From NCBI RefSeq assembly GCF_003097535.1, contig NZ_CP029187.1:1116001-1180000 (forward strand): a DNA stretch of 64,000 nt, read 5' to 3'. Position 1 is the first letter of the stretch, and every line of letters starts with the position of its first letter. The notes under the pieces are model-generated. The model did no database searches, was not told the origin of the DNA, and worked only from the letters and a program-made list of their open reading frames with translations. Both the position numbers and the translations under genes were made by a program. Below are positions 9,586 through 18,800 of the stretch, in pieces. The stretch is from Flavobacterium pallidum. Its GTDB lineage: Bacteria > Bacteroidota > Bacteroidia > Flavobacteriales > Flavobacteriaceae.

Positions 9586-11347
9586 TGTCGCGTAAATCGG
9601 TGTCGCTTTCCACGCCCATTTTCTTGCGCAGGCGGTAGCGGCTGTTTTTCAATGACTCATAAGAAATGCCGAGTAGGTTGGCGGCTTCCTTGAGATTGAT
9701 ATTGAGTTTGCTAAACGCCATGATGCGTTCGTCGGCTTCGGTCAGGTTCCCGTATTTCTGACGTAATTTTATAAAAAATCCCGGATATACCTTATCAAAC
9801 AGGCGTTTGTATTCGGACCAGTCCTCCTGGGTCAGGATCCTGCTGTTGGAGAGTTTACTCAATGCGTCGTCATCTGCGCGTCCGGATTCGGTGAGCTGTC
9901 TTTCGAGCATGTCAATCAGGTGGTTTTTGTCGACGAGGCTTTGTGTATATTGGTTGAGCATTTGCCTGTTCGCCTGGATTTCGATTTCTGCAACCTGTAA
10001 AGCCGTGTCTGCAGCCTGTTTTTTGAAAAGCAGCGCCCTGTTCTTGCTCTTATACGAAATGTAAATCAGGAACAACAAGAGTGCCAGCAATACCGCTACG
10101 GCAATTACTGCATTTCGGGTGAGGCGGACGTTCTCGAGCTGCAGATCGGCCTCTTTAAGTTGCCTGCCTTTGCGTTCCGACTGGTATTTGACTTCCATTT
10201 CCTCGAACTTCTGTAAGGTTTCGGCATTCAGCAGGCTATCCTTCAATTTCCTGTAATCGCTTTGGTATTGGTATGCTAATTTGTAATCCCCAAGATTTTT
10301 GTACACTTTTTGCCCGAGGTCCAGCACCAGATTTGTAATCTGGAAATCTTTTGATTTATCTATCCGTAGAAGATATTCAGCCTGCTTTAAGTGAAAAACT
10401 GCCTTTGAAAACTCGCCATTGTCATTATAATATTCCCCCAACGCAAAGTGTACTCCTTCGCGGACGTAAGTCGAAATCCCCTGGCTTTCAGATTCCATAA
10501 TTGCATATGATTTAAGAAGGCAGCCGTAATAGTCTTTTTTTCGGTTCAGGTTTTTATAAGTATAGGCCAGGTTTGCATATACCTGGCATTGAGAGGGCCG
10601 GTCGCCTATTTTGTCTAATAAGGCAATCGCTTTTTCGAACACCTTTACGGCCTGGAGCTGGAATTTCGGTTGCCGTGAGTCTGTGCCGTAGCTGTTCAGC
10701 AGGTCGCCATAATTGATGTAGGCTGTACTAAGGTCGGATGCTTGCTGTACGCTGTCAGTTTTGACTTTCCGGATTGCTTCTATGGCCTTAGCGGCGTAAT
10801 CAAGTCCTTTTTTAGTGTTGGGGAGATTCTTCGGGTCGTACATACTGATGTAGAGTACCGCAATATTGTTAAGCACGGTGGCCTTCTCATCAGGCAGCCG
10901 GTGTTGTTCTGAAATCTTCAACGCTGCGAGGTAACGGTTCAGTCCCTGCCGGTAATCGTTGTGCTGTACATATGCCCAGGCCTCAAGTCGGCGCAACTGC
11001 GAGATCACCGCGTATTTTTTACCGGTGCCCAGTGTTTCAAACTTTTGATCATCTGCAATGACTTTCAGGGCACGGTCTGGTTTTGAGATGCTTATGTAAT
11101 ATTTGCCAATGGACACGGTACCACGGGGCATATTACCATAATCTTTTGCGTTGTCTGACGCCTTCAAGAGGGCTTTATACAAAGCTTCAATTTTATGTTC
11201 CGCGGAAACCTGTCCATCATAAAATTCCGCAGTTTTATTAAGTTTCTCCAACACCGTTATTGGTGATACGCGATTTTTCTGCTGCGCGAATGTAAACTGG
11301 ACGAGAATAAAGCAGAAATAAAACACACAGGAGGATTTGATAGACAT
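9569..11347 (-). CDS. TPR-domain membrane regulator with C-terminal LuxR-like HTH
   Basis: This 592-residue protein has a signal peptide (ending TFAQQ), about 370 residues of TPR-like helical repeats (ALKISEQHRLPDEKATVLNNIAVLY and similar), a coiled segment, one transmembrane helix near residues 410-432 (VIAVAVLLALLLFLIYI), a second coiled coil, and a C-terminal helix-turn-helix (~530-585: DERIMAFSKLNINLKEAANLLGIS...). This is the usual Bacteroidetes arrangement of periplasmic TPR sensor, membrane helix and cytoplasmic LuxR-type DNA-binding domain. It converges on the PID-CTERM gene, so regulation of the neighbouring surface-protein operon is plausible but inferred. Confidence 0.85.
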   Translation of the reverse strand: MSIKSSCVFYFCFILVQFTFAQQKNRVSPITVLEKLNKTAEFYDGQVSAEHKIEALYKALLKASDNAKDYGNMPRGTVSIGKYYISISKPDRALKVIADDQKFETLGTGKKYAVISQLRRLEAWAYVQHNDYRQGLNRYLAALKISEQHRLPDEKATVLNNIAVLYISMYDPKNLPNTKKGLDYAAKAIEAIRKVKTDSVQQASDLSTAYINYGDLLNSYGTDSRQPKFQLQAVKVFEKAIALLDKIGDRPSQCQVYANLAYTYKNLNRKKDYYGCLLKSYAIMESESQGISTYVREGVHFALGEYYNDNGEFSKAVFHLKQAEYLLRIDKSKDFQITNLVLDLGQKVYKNLGDYKLAYQYQSDYRKLKDSLLNAETLQKFEEMEVKYQSERKGRQLKEADLQLENVRLTRNAVIAVAVLLALLLFLIYISYKSKNRALLFKKQAADTALQVAEIEIQANRQMLNQYTQSLVDKNHLIDMLERQLTESGRADDDALSKLSNSRILTQEDWSEYKRLFDKVYPGFFIKLRQKYGNLTEADERIMAFSKLNINLKEAANLLGISYESLKNSRYRLRKKMGVESDTDLRDISASL

Positions 11348-11456
11348 TGGAAAACTTGTAAAATCGTAAAAATAAAAAATAAATCACAACTGCATACCGG
11401 TGGGGACCTTGTTAAATTATAAACAATCGCAAAAATCCCAAAACAACAGCTACAAC

Positions 11457-11472
11457 GTTTTCGTTTTCTTTG
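11457..11472 (+). promoter_or_regulatory. Promoter-like motif GTTTTCGTTTTCTTTG shared with 11953-11966
   Basis: The motif ends in CTTTG 19 bp before the ATG at 11492 and recurs, with a 2-bp deletion, 22 bp before the paralogous gene at 11989. Its TTTG end fits a Bacteroidetes -7 element. A shared promoter for the two paralogs is inferred. Confidence 0.45.
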
Positions 11473-11491
11473 TAAAACAAAAGTAAACACT

Positions 11492-11809
11492 ATGAAAGCT
11501 CCGAACACCTTACGCTCGCCTTACGTGACTATCAACAATGATATTCTTTACATTCAATTTAAGGACAAATCATTGACCCTGCCACTCGATAGCATTAGCA
11601 AAATGGATATCAGGAAAAGAAAAACGTCTTATTTTCCTGCTTTCATGGGCCTCATGGTTTATGTGGAAGACCGTACTTACAAATTGCGCATCAACACCAC
11701 TGATGATCAAAGGATCCGTATCAAACTACGCCCGGAGGACTGCTGGCATTTCACAGCTGCCGTGAAATACGTCCGGGAGCGCAACAACAGGACGGCGCAG
11801 GCTTCATAG
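11492..11809 (+). CDS. Small protein of unknown function (paralog of the 11989 gene)
   Basis: This 105-residue protein has no signal peptide or membrane segment. The predicted content is beta strands (YVTINNDILYIQF, LTLPLDSISKMDI) followed by a C-terminal helix rich in basic residues, as in small PH-like or barrel-helix folds. It aligns by eye to the next gene through the pattern I-x-x-DIL ... I-x-x-M ... RKK and an internal basic strand. I do not recognise the family. It is a monocistronic unit with a terminator at 11841-11867. Confidence 0.7.
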   Translation: MKAPNTLRSPYVTINNDILYIQFKDKSLTLPLDSISKMDIRKRKTSYFPAFMGLMVYVEDRTYKLRINTTDDQRIRIKLRPEDCWHFTAAVKYVRERNNRTAQAS

Positions 11810-11840
11810 CACATCCATATCTCTATATACATCCGGAAAT

Positions 11841-11867
11841 ACCGTCCTTTTGGGCGGTTTTTCTTTT
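11841..11867 (+). terminator. Rho-independent terminator after the 11492 gene
   Basis: The stem ACCGTCC / GGGCGGT (one G-T pair) with a TTTT loop is followed by a T-rich run. Confidence 0.8.
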
Positions 11868-11952
11868 GCATAAGGGAGAGTCCGAAAATGTTTGTTGCAC
11901 ATCGCAATTTCAAAACTTCTCCCTATAATTTCATAACGACCGTGTGCATCAT

Positions 11953-11966
11953 GTTTTCGTTCTTTG
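11953..11966 (+). promoter_or_regulatory. Promoter-like motif GTTTTCGTTCTTTG
   Basis: This is the second copy of the motif at 11457-11472, placed 22 bp before the ATG at 11989. The conservation in sequence and spacing between two otherwise dissimilar intergenic regions supports a promoter element. Confidence 0.45.
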
Positions 11967-11988
11967 ATACATCCTTAAATAAACCGGA

Positions 11989-12297
11989 ATGAGTACCCTC
12001 ACATTATCTGCCACAACATCTTTTTGCATTGAAGACGACATCCTGAATCTGTTTGAAGGAACCTTTACGCACACGTTCTATTTATCCCACATCAAGCAAA
12101 TGTACCTTGTCAGGAAAAAAGTGCTTCCTGCTTCGGGGTATATCGGTAAGTTGTTGCAGCAATACATTTCTGCAAGCTGGAAGCTCCATATTGTGAGCGT
12201 TACGGGCGAAAAAGCGGTTATTCCCGTACGCAATACTGACCGTCAGGCATACATTGAGCTTATTTCAATGATCAGGAAGGGTGCTTTGGCGGCATAA
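11989..12297 (+). CDS. Small protein of unknown function (paralog of the 11492 gene)
   Basis: This 102-residue protein has the same length class and layout as the gene at 11492: an N-terminal strand pair (TTSFCIEDDILNLFEG), the segment LSHIKQMYLVRKK, central strands (WKLHIVSVTGEKAVIPV) and a C-terminal amphipathic helix (RQAYIELISMIRKG). No signal peptide and no catalytic motif are visible. Similarity to its neighbour is judged by eye and is moderate. A diverged tandem duplication sharing an upstream motif is the simplest reading. Confidence 0.65.
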   Translation: MSTLTLSATTSFCIEDDILNLFEGTFTHTFYLSHIKQMYLVRKKVLPASGYIGKLLQQYISASWKLHIVSVTGEKAVIPVRNTDRQAYIELISMIRKGALAA

Positions 12298-12403
12298 ATT
12301 TTTGCGGAGTAAGAGCGCCGGCGGAAAAGTTTCAAATTGGGTGCAAATATCAGTTTAACAGTTAATAATTGTTATATTTAATACTTTAACCAAAGCACTG
12401 AAT

Positions 12404-12898
12404 ATGAAAAAATTATTTTTACTTCTGATTTTATTTTCGACCTATGCCAACGCGCAAACCGACAGCAAAAAAACCGAAATAGACCTATTGCTCAACAATT
12501 GGCATAAAGCTGCTGCCGAAGCCAATTTCAACAATTATTTTTCGGTGCTTTCAAAGGATGCAATGTTTATTGGAACTGATCCTGGCGAGAACTGGACCAA
12601 GGATGCTTTCATCACTTTTGCAAAGCCGTATTTTGATAAAGGGAAAGCCTGGGACTTTAAGCCTTTGGAACGCCATATTTATTTTAGTGAAGATGGAAAG
12701 TTGGCGTGGTTTGACGAACTGCTCGATACCTGGATGAAGATTTGCCGCGGTTCAGGCGTGTTGAAAAACGAAAACGGAAAATGGAAAATTGTCCAATATG
12801 TACTTTCCATGACCGTTCCAAATGACAATACCGATGAGGTGATAAAGGCCAAGGCAGCTTATGAAGACCGTTTTATTGAACAGATGAAAAAGAAATGA
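12404..12898 (+). CDS. Secreted SnoaL/NTF2-like protein
   Basis: This 164-residue protein has a signal peptide (MKKLFLLLILFSTYANAQ). The mature part reads like the NTF2-like/SnoaL_3 fold: an N-terminal helix with WHKAAAEANFNNYFSVLSKDAMFIGTDPGENW, then a strand-turn series ending in GVLKNENGKWKIVQYVLSMTVPND. Many such Bacteroidetes proteins are annotated only as nuclear transport factor 2 family proteins. Substrate and role cannot be inferred. It stands alone, with 106 bp upstream and 117 bp downstream. Confidence 0.75.
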   Translation: MKKLFLLLILFSTYANAQTDSKKTEIDLLLNNWHKAAAEANFNNYFSVLSKDAMFIGTDPGENWTKDAFITFAKPYFDKGKAWDFKPLERHIYFSEDGKLAWFDELLDTWMKICRGSGVLKNENGKWKIVQYVLSMTVPNDNTDEVIKAKAAYEDRFIEQMKKK

Positions 12899-13015
12899 CA
12901 TTGTTATTTATAACCGATTTAAATTGGATTAAAATCAGGTTATTTCAAAACCAAGCCTTTTTTTACTGCGTACATGTTTTTGTTTCACCAGATTAAATAA
13001 CCAATACACAAGATT

Positions 13016-13453
13016 ATGACCACACGAAAAAAAATCAAAATAGCGGTACTCTCCCTGTTGGGAACGTTCCTGCTTTTATTCATTATACTCGTAGCACACA
13101 TCGCTATGTCAAGGCCGTTGAAACTTGACGTGCCTAATATTCAGGTGAGCCGCATCGATTTCAGTGAGCCCCTTGACGATGCAAAGAAGAAAGAAGTGAC
13201 GGAAAATCTGCGTATGATTAAAGGCATTACAACCGATAATATTATTGTAAAGAATAATGTCGTAGTGTACTTCCACGACAACCGCTACACCAATTCCCAA
13301 AAAGTTTTTGACCAATTGATGGCTAAAGGCCATTATGATGCCAAAATGTTTACCGTACCGCGCCAACTTGCATCAAAACCTGTTTGCCCGGCCATGGATC
13401 CAGGCAGTTTCAAGTATAAGTTTGCCCTAGCCGTACAAAGTGTATTTAATTAA
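13016..13453 (+). CDS. Single-pass membrane protein with HMA-like (ferredoxin-fold) domain
   Basis: This 145-residue protein has one N-terminal transmembrane segment (IAVLSLLGTFLLLFIILVAHIAM) and an outside domain. The segment from VSRIDFSEPLDDAKKKEVTENLRMIKGI through VVVYFHDNRYTNSQKVFDQLMAKGHYDAKMF follows the beta-alpha-beta-beta-alpha-beta rhythm of heavy-metal-associated domains, but the CxxC metal site is absent. A single later Cys lies near the C-terminus. It is 19 bp upstream of the globin-like lipoprotein gene, so the two probably form one operon. The fold assignment is an inference. Confidence 0.65.
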   Translation: MTTRKKIKIAVLSLLGTFLLLFIILVAHIAMSRPLKLDVPNIQVSRIDFSEPLDDAKKKEVTENLRMIKGITTDNIIVKNNVVVYFHDNRYTNSQKVFDQLMAKGHYDAKMFTVPRQLASKPVCPAMDPGSFKYKFALAVQSVFN

Positions 13454-13472
13454 CCTCTTAATATAGATTCTT

Positions 13473-14060
13473 ATGACAAAGTTTACGAAAGCCGCCTTAC
13501 TATCGATGTTTTTCATCGCAGGCGCAACTTTAGTATCGTGTAGCGATACTGATGAAAAAGAAGACACGACCTCCATCTATGCCAGGCTTGGCGGAACCAC
13601 TATGGTGTCTGATCCTGATAATGCAGGGCAAATGATTGAGAAAGGACGTTTAAGCTACAGGAAAGTAGTGAATTCCACCGTAGGGCTTATCGTGGCCGAC
13701 ATACAGGCGGGAGCTGACGGAAATCTTTCAGCACATTTCGCGCCATTGCTTGCTGAAGTGGGTGCAGGAAATACTACCAATCTGGCCATCCTTACAGACA
13801 ACCTTACTGATTTCTTCTCCTTCAATACAGGCGGGACAAACCCAGTAAATACTTATAACGGAAGAGATATGGTTTCAGCGCACAACCCGGCAGTCAATCC
13901 AAGAATGGGTGTAAAAGCTACTGATGCCGATTACACAAAATTCGAAGGATATGTAGGTGCCGCAGCGCAGGCTAACGGTGTGGCCGCAAATACGCAATTG
14001 TATACGGATGTTGTAACGGTTCTCGAATCATTGAGGGACCCTATCGTACAAGCGCCATAA
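13473..14060 (+). CDS. Truncated-globin-like lipoprotein
   Basis: This 195-residue protein has a lipoprotein signal ending in the lipobox before Cys23 (TLVSC). SIYARLGG matches the start of group 1 truncated hemoglobins. The region GRDMVSAHNP...RMGVKATDADYTKFEGYV...VLESLRDPIV matches their F-H helices, with His137 in the proximal-histidine position. About 50 extra residues separate the two matches compared with a standard ~120-residue truncated globin, so haem binding needs testing. It may act as a periplasmic or outer-membrane haem protein. It is cotranscribed, by spacing, with the HMA-like gene. Confidence 0.65.
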   Translation: MTKFTKAALLSMFFIAGATLVSCSDTDEKEDTTSIYARLGGTTMVSDPDNAGQMIEKGRLSYRKVVNSTVGLIVADIQAGADGNLSAHFAPLLAEVGAGNTTNLAILTDNLTDFFSFNTGGTNPVNTYNGRDMVSAHNPAVNPRMGVKATDADYTKFEGYVGAAAQANGVAANTQLYTDVVTVLESLRDPIVQAP

Positions 14061-14078
14061 TTTGAATTGGTTATAATG

Positions 14079-14112
14079 AAAAACGCCCCTGAATCTCAGG
14101 GGCGTTTTTTAT
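14079..14112. terminator. Bidirectional rho-independent terminator
   Basis: A perfect inverted repeat AAACGCCCCTGA / TCAGGGGCGTTT with a short loop is flanked by A- and T-runs and lies between the convergent globin-like and threonine dehydrogenase genes. Confidence 0.9.
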
Positions 14113-15056
14113 TTTGCTTCATCAGCCAGGTGCTCCAGCATGTCTTTTGTCATTGATTCTAAATCATATTCATGATTCCAGCCCCAGTCTTCACGCGCTT
14201 CTGTATCATCGATACTCGCAGGCCAGCTGTCGGCAATCTTCTGCCTGAAGTCGGGCGCGTAGGTTATTTCAAAATCAGGGATATGCTTTTTAATTTCTGC
14301 AGCTACTTCTTCCGGGGCAAAGCTCATCGCTGCCAAATTGTATGAAGAATGGATTTTAATCTCCTCAGCAGGCGCCTTCATGATATTAATTGTCGCATTG
14401 ATGGCATCATCCATGTACATCATTGGCATGCGCGTACCTTCTTTTAAGAAACATTCGTATTTCTTATCGGATAAGGCCTTATGGTAAATATCGACCGCAT
14501 AATCCGTAGTGCCGCCGCCCGGAGGTGTAGACCAGCTGATCAATCCCGGATATCGGATGCTGCGCACATCAACACCATAAATGTTATGGTAATATTCGCA
14601 CCATCTTTCGCCAGCCTGCTTGCTGATGCCGTAAACGGTTGACGGTTCCATAATGGTGTATTGCGGCGTATTTTCCTTCGGGGTGGTGGGCCCGAAAACC
14701 GCGATGCTTGATGGCCAGAATATTTTTTTGATTTTTTTGGCCTTGCCTAAATTCAGCACATGGAATAGTGAATTCATATTCAGGTCCCAGGCAAAAGCCG
14801 GATTTTTTTCTGCAGTAGCGGACAATAACGCAGCCATCAGGTAGACTTCCTCAATATGGTGCTTTTCAATAAGATGCTCTATTTGATTGAAATCCAAAGC
14901 ATTAACCACTTCAAATGGCCCTGAATTCACGACATCGGTATTGAGTTTGCGAATGTCGGAAGCGATCACATTTTCAGTTCCGTAAAGGCTGCGGAGTTTT
15001 TGCGTAAGTTCAGTGCCAATCTGTCCGCAGGCACCGATAATAAGTATTTTTGGCAT
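14109..15056 (-). CDS. L-threonine 3-dehydrogenase (short-chain, epimerase-like type)
   Basis: This 315-residue protein oxidises L-threonine with NAD to 2-amino-3-ketobutyrate in threonine catabolism. The start MPKILIIGACGQIGTELTQ begins directly with the Rossmann motif GxxGxxG; the open frame extends upstream to 15272 but that part is intergenic phrase-repeat sequence. The catalytic YGISK (YxxxK) lies near residue 146, and the substrate loop GLISWSTPPGGGTTDYAVDI is characteristic of the Flavobacterium-type L-threonine dehydrogenase related to UDP-galactose 4-epimerases. The length is normal. A good -7 element lies 20 bp upstream. Confidence 0.92.
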   Translation of the reverse strand: MPKILIIGACGQIGTELTQKLRSLYGTENVIASDIRKLNTDVVNSGPFEVVNALDFNQIEHLIEKHHIEEVYLMAALLSATAEKNPAFAWDLNMNSLFHVLNLGKAKKIKKIFWPSSIAVFGPTTPKENTPQYTIMEPSTVYGISKQAGERWCEYYHNIYGVDVRSIRYPGLISWSTPPGGGTTDYAVDIYHKALSDKKYECFLKEGTRMPMMYMDDAINATINIMKAPAEEIKIHSSYNLAAMSFAPEEVAAEIKKHIPDFEITYAPDFRQKIADSWPASIDDTEAREDWGWNHEYDLESMTKDMLEHLADEAK

Positions 15057-15075
15057 GTTAGTGTTGTTTATAGTA

Positions 15076-15083
15076 CAAATATA
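15076..15083 (-). promoter_or_regulatory. -7 element (TATATTTG) of the threonine dehydrogenase gene
   Basis: On the minus strand the octamer fits TAnnTTTG exactly and lies about 20 bp before the ATG at 15056. A clear -33 TTG was not found. Confidence 0.5.
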
Positions 15084-15097
15084 GTTGAAAAGTAGGG

Positions 15098-15247
15098 AAA
15101 GTCCGAAAGTTAGGAAGGCCTGAAAGTTTGAGTGTGCTACTTCCTGAATTGAGAGACCGTAAAAGAAAGACACCTTTATTTTAGAAGTATTTAACTTTTC
15201 AACCCTAAACTTCCGGCCTTTCTGACTTCTCCAACTTCCGAACTTTT
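15098..15247. repeat. Imperfect inverted repeat of repeated words (GAAAGT / AACTTYC)
   Basis: The left arm (about 15098-15129) repeats GAAAGT-type words; the right arm (about 15208-15247) repeats their complements (AACTTCC, CTTTCTGACTTCT). The arms are ~78 bp apart and pair imperfectly. They fill the spacer between the divergent tdh-type and lipoprotein genes. Confidence 0.55.
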
Positions 15248-15250
15248 GCG

Positions 15251-15258
15251 TAACTTTG
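15251..15258 (+). promoter_or_regulatory. -7 element (TAACTTTG) of the lipoprotein-mfd operon
   Basis: A perfect TAnnTTTG match lies 17 bp before the ATG at 15276. It gives the likely transcription start for the lipoprotein and mfd. Confidence 0.5.
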
Positions 15259-15275
15259 CGCTTCAACTCCAAGAA

Positions 15276-15857
15276 ATGAAAGTAAATCCGTTGCTTATTT
15301 GTCTTTTATCGATGCTGCTGTTTTCCTGCCAGGATGACCAGACGAAGCGTAATGCCGAAATACAGAAAGACCTGAAGAAGAAGGAAGCGGTTTTTAATGT
15401 GATCGAGCGTTCCTGGAATTTCAATGACCAACCGCTGAGCCAGCAAACACAGGTTGTGGTTGGGAATTGGCAGGAATGGCGGTTGTTTTTGACGGAATTG
15501 CGCCAGAAACCAAAAAGCTCTATAGGCGCATTCAAGAAGAAAGCACAGGAGTTGTCAAAAAGGGTCATGGCTTTGAATAATAATCTTCCGATAAAATTTG
15601 CGCAGCCTGAAATCCGTAGCAGGATTGTCGCGCTGACCACCAAAATACGTTCCCTTGACCTTTACATCAATCTTGATGATATCCCGGAACAAAAAGTCGT
15701 CATGTGTATTTCAGATATCAATGCGACGCTGTTTTCACTGAAATTGCAGATGGATGAGGTCGTTTCACGCGACAATGTTCCATTGGAAAAGGGCGAATCC
15801 GACATGATCCGGATGCTCGACACCACGAGGGCCATTCCTAATAATCCTATGAAATAA
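15276..15857 (+). CDS. Lipoprotein of unknown function upstream of mfd
   Basis: This 193-residue protein begins with a lipoprotein signal (lipobox around Cys18, LLFSC). The mature part is helical and charged (KRNAEIQKDLKKKEAVFNVIERSWNF ... VGNWQEWRLFLTELRQKPKSSI ... ALTTKIRSLDLYINLDDIP). No catalytic motif was recognised. The upstream in-frame start at 15246 is rejected because the ATG at 15276 begins the signal sequence and lies just below a consensus -7. Its stop is 8 bp before the mfd start, a conserved-looking operon pairing whose meaning I cannot state. Confidence 0.8.
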   Translation: MKVNPLLICLLSMLLFSCQDDQTKRNAEIQKDLKKKEAVFNVIERSWNFNDQPLSQQTQVVVGNWQEWRLFLTELRQKPKSSIGAFKKKAQELSKRVMALNNNLPIKFAQPEIRSRIVALTTKIRSLDLYINLDDIPEQKVVMCISDINATLFSLKLQMDEVVSRDNVPLEKGESDMIRMLDTTRAIPNNPMK

Positions 15858-15865
15858 ATAAAGTC

Positions 15866-18800
15866 TTGAGTAAACAGGCCTTATTCAGCAAATATGACCA
15901 CGATATCAGGATAAGCCGGATTGCAGAACAGCTCCAGAAAAGAGAGCAGAAACTGCATCTGAAAGGGCTCACGGGTTCCTTATTTTCATTTGTCATCAAA
16001 ACTTTGTTTGAGAAATCTGAAAATCCTTTCCTGCTGATTCTCGACGATAAGGAACAGGCGGCTTACTTCCTGAACGACCTTGAGCAGATGATCAATACCG
16101 AAGATGTATTGTTTTATCCGGGTTCGTACCGGAACCCATACCAGATTGAGGATACGGATAATGCCAATATCTTGTTGCGCGCCGAAGTGTTGAACCGTAT
16201 CAATTCGAGGAAAAAACCGAGTGTTATCGTAACGTATCCCGAAGCGCTTTTTGAAAAAGTCGTGACCAAGAAAGAGCTGGATAAAAACACGCTGAAGATT
16301 GCATTAGGCGATAAGATTTCAATTGATTTCATCAATGAAGTGTTGTTCGAGTATGAATTCAAGCGCGTGGATTTTATTTCAGAGCCGGGCGAATTTTCAG
16401 TACGTGGCGGGATTATCGACGTGTTTTCATTTTCGAATGACCATCCGTACCGCATTGAATTTTTCGGCAATGAAGTGGAAAGCATCCGCAGTTTTGATGT
16501 AGAAACGCAACTTTCGATCGAAAGGCAAAAGAAAATTGCCATCATCCCGAATGTCGAGAACAAGTTTTTCCAGGAGAACCGCGAAAGTTTCCTTGATTAC
16601 ATCAATCCGAAATCCATTCTTTTCATCAGCGATACCGAAGGTTTGTCGCATAAGCTCGACAAATTATACGAAAAGGCAGGCGAAGCATTTGAAAAACTGA
16701 ATAAGGAAATCAGTCATGCCAAACCAGAGCAGCTTTTCCTGAACCAGCAGACATTTATAAAAAAGGCGCTCGATTTCACAATTGCCGAAACGGGCTCCAG
16801 AGCCATTTTCAAAACCGATATGGTTTTTGAATTCCTGAGTAAGCCGCAGCCATCGTTCAACAAGCAGTTTGATTTGCTGCTGAACAACCTGAGTGACAAT
16901 CATTTTAACGGAATCAAGAATTACCTGTTCTGTTCCAATGAACAGCAGGCTAAGCGTTTCCATGATATTTTCGAAAGCCTTGACGAAACCAACGCCGAGG
17001 ATCTAAGAAAACAATATGAAACCATCGTGATGCCGTTGTATCAGGGTTTTATCGATGAGGAAAACCAGATTGCGTGTTATACCGATCATCAGATTTTCGA
17101 GCGTTACCATAAATTCAGCATCAAGAACGGTTATTCGAAAAAGCAGACCATTACGCTGAAGGAGCTGAACACCTTATCCGTCGGCGATTATGTCACGCAC
17201 ATCGATCACGGCATCGGTAAATTCGGTGGACTGCAGAAGATCCAGGTGGAAGGCAAGACGCAGGAAACAATTAAACTGGTGTATGCTGATAACGACATTG
17301 TTTACGTCAGCATCCATTCTTTACATAAGATTGCCAAATACAACGGCAAGGACGGCGCACCGCCGAAGATTTACAAGCTCGGCTCTAATGCGTGGAAAAT
17401 CCTGAAGCAGAAAACCAAGGCACGTGTCAAGCACATTGCATTCAACCTGATTCAATTGTATGCGAAACGCCGCTTGGAGAAAGGCTTCCGTTACAATCCG
17501 GACAGTTACCTGCAATTGGAACTGGAAAGTTCGTTCATTTATGAAGACACGCCGGACCAGATCAAGTCGACCCAGGATGTAAAAGCCGATATGGAAAGCG
17601 ACCGCCCGATGGATCGCCTGGTCTGCGGGGATGTCGGTTTTGGAAAGACTGAGGTTGCGATACGTGCTGCATTTAAAGCGGTGGATAACGGCAAACAAGT
17701 GGCGGTTTTAGTGCCGACGACGATTTTGGCATACCAGCATTTCCGGACTTTTTCAGAAAGATTGAAAGATATGCCCGTCACGGTCGGTTACCTGAACCGT
17801 TTCCGGACGGCAAAACAGAAATCAGAAACACTTAAAGATTTAGCCGATGGGAGGCTTGATATTGTCATCGGGACGCACCAGTTGGTGAATAAAAACGTGA
17901 AGTTTAAGGATTTGGGCTTGTTGATTATTGATGAGGAACAGAAGTTTGGTGTAAACGTAAAAGACAAGCTCAAGACGATTTCTGCCAATGTCGATACCCT
18001 GACGCTGACAGCAACGCCAATCCCGAGGACACTACAGTTTTCACTGATGGCTGCACGGGATTTGTCCGTCATCACCACGCCGCCGCCAAACCGTTATCCG
18101 ATCGAAACGAATGTTGTCGGGTTCAATGAAGAACTGATTCGCGATGCAATATCATATGAAATCCAGAGAAATGGCCAGGTATTTTTCATCAACAACCGGA
18201 TTGAGAACATCCGTGAAGTCGCCGGCATGATCCAAAGACTCGTGCCCAATGCGAGGGTTGGAATCGGGCACGGCCAGATGGAAGGCAAGAAACTCGAAGA
18301 ACTGATGCTGGCATTTATGAATGGTGAATTTGACGTTTTGGTGGCAACAACGATTATCGAAAGCGGATTGGATGTCCCGAATGCCAATACGATTTTTATC
18401 AATAACGCCAATAATTTCGGGCTTTCGGATTTGCACCAGATGCGCGGGCGTGTAGGACGGAGCAATAAAAAAGCTTTTTGTTATTTCATCTGCCCGCCGT
18501 ATTCGGCAATGACCGATGATGCGAGGAAGCGCATACAAGCGCTGGAGCAGTTCAGCGAACTCGGAAGCGGTTTCAGCATTGCGATGAAGGATCTCGAAAT
18601 TCGCGGAGCCGGGGATTTACTGGGTGGTGAACAAAGCGGTTTTATCAACGAAATCGGGTTTGAGACGTACCAGAAAATCATGAATGAAGCGATCGAGGAA
18701 CTCAAGGAAAATGAATTTAAGGACCTGTACGCTGACGAAGATGAGGACCACGAAAAAGAATATGTTAAGGATTTGCAGATCGACACCGATTTTGAACTGC

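Noticed and set aside
15057..15272. N-terminal extension of the threonine dehydrogenase to 15272
   Set aside because: The extension translates the inverted-repeat spacer and a promoter element. The Rossmann motif begins directly after the ATG at 15056.
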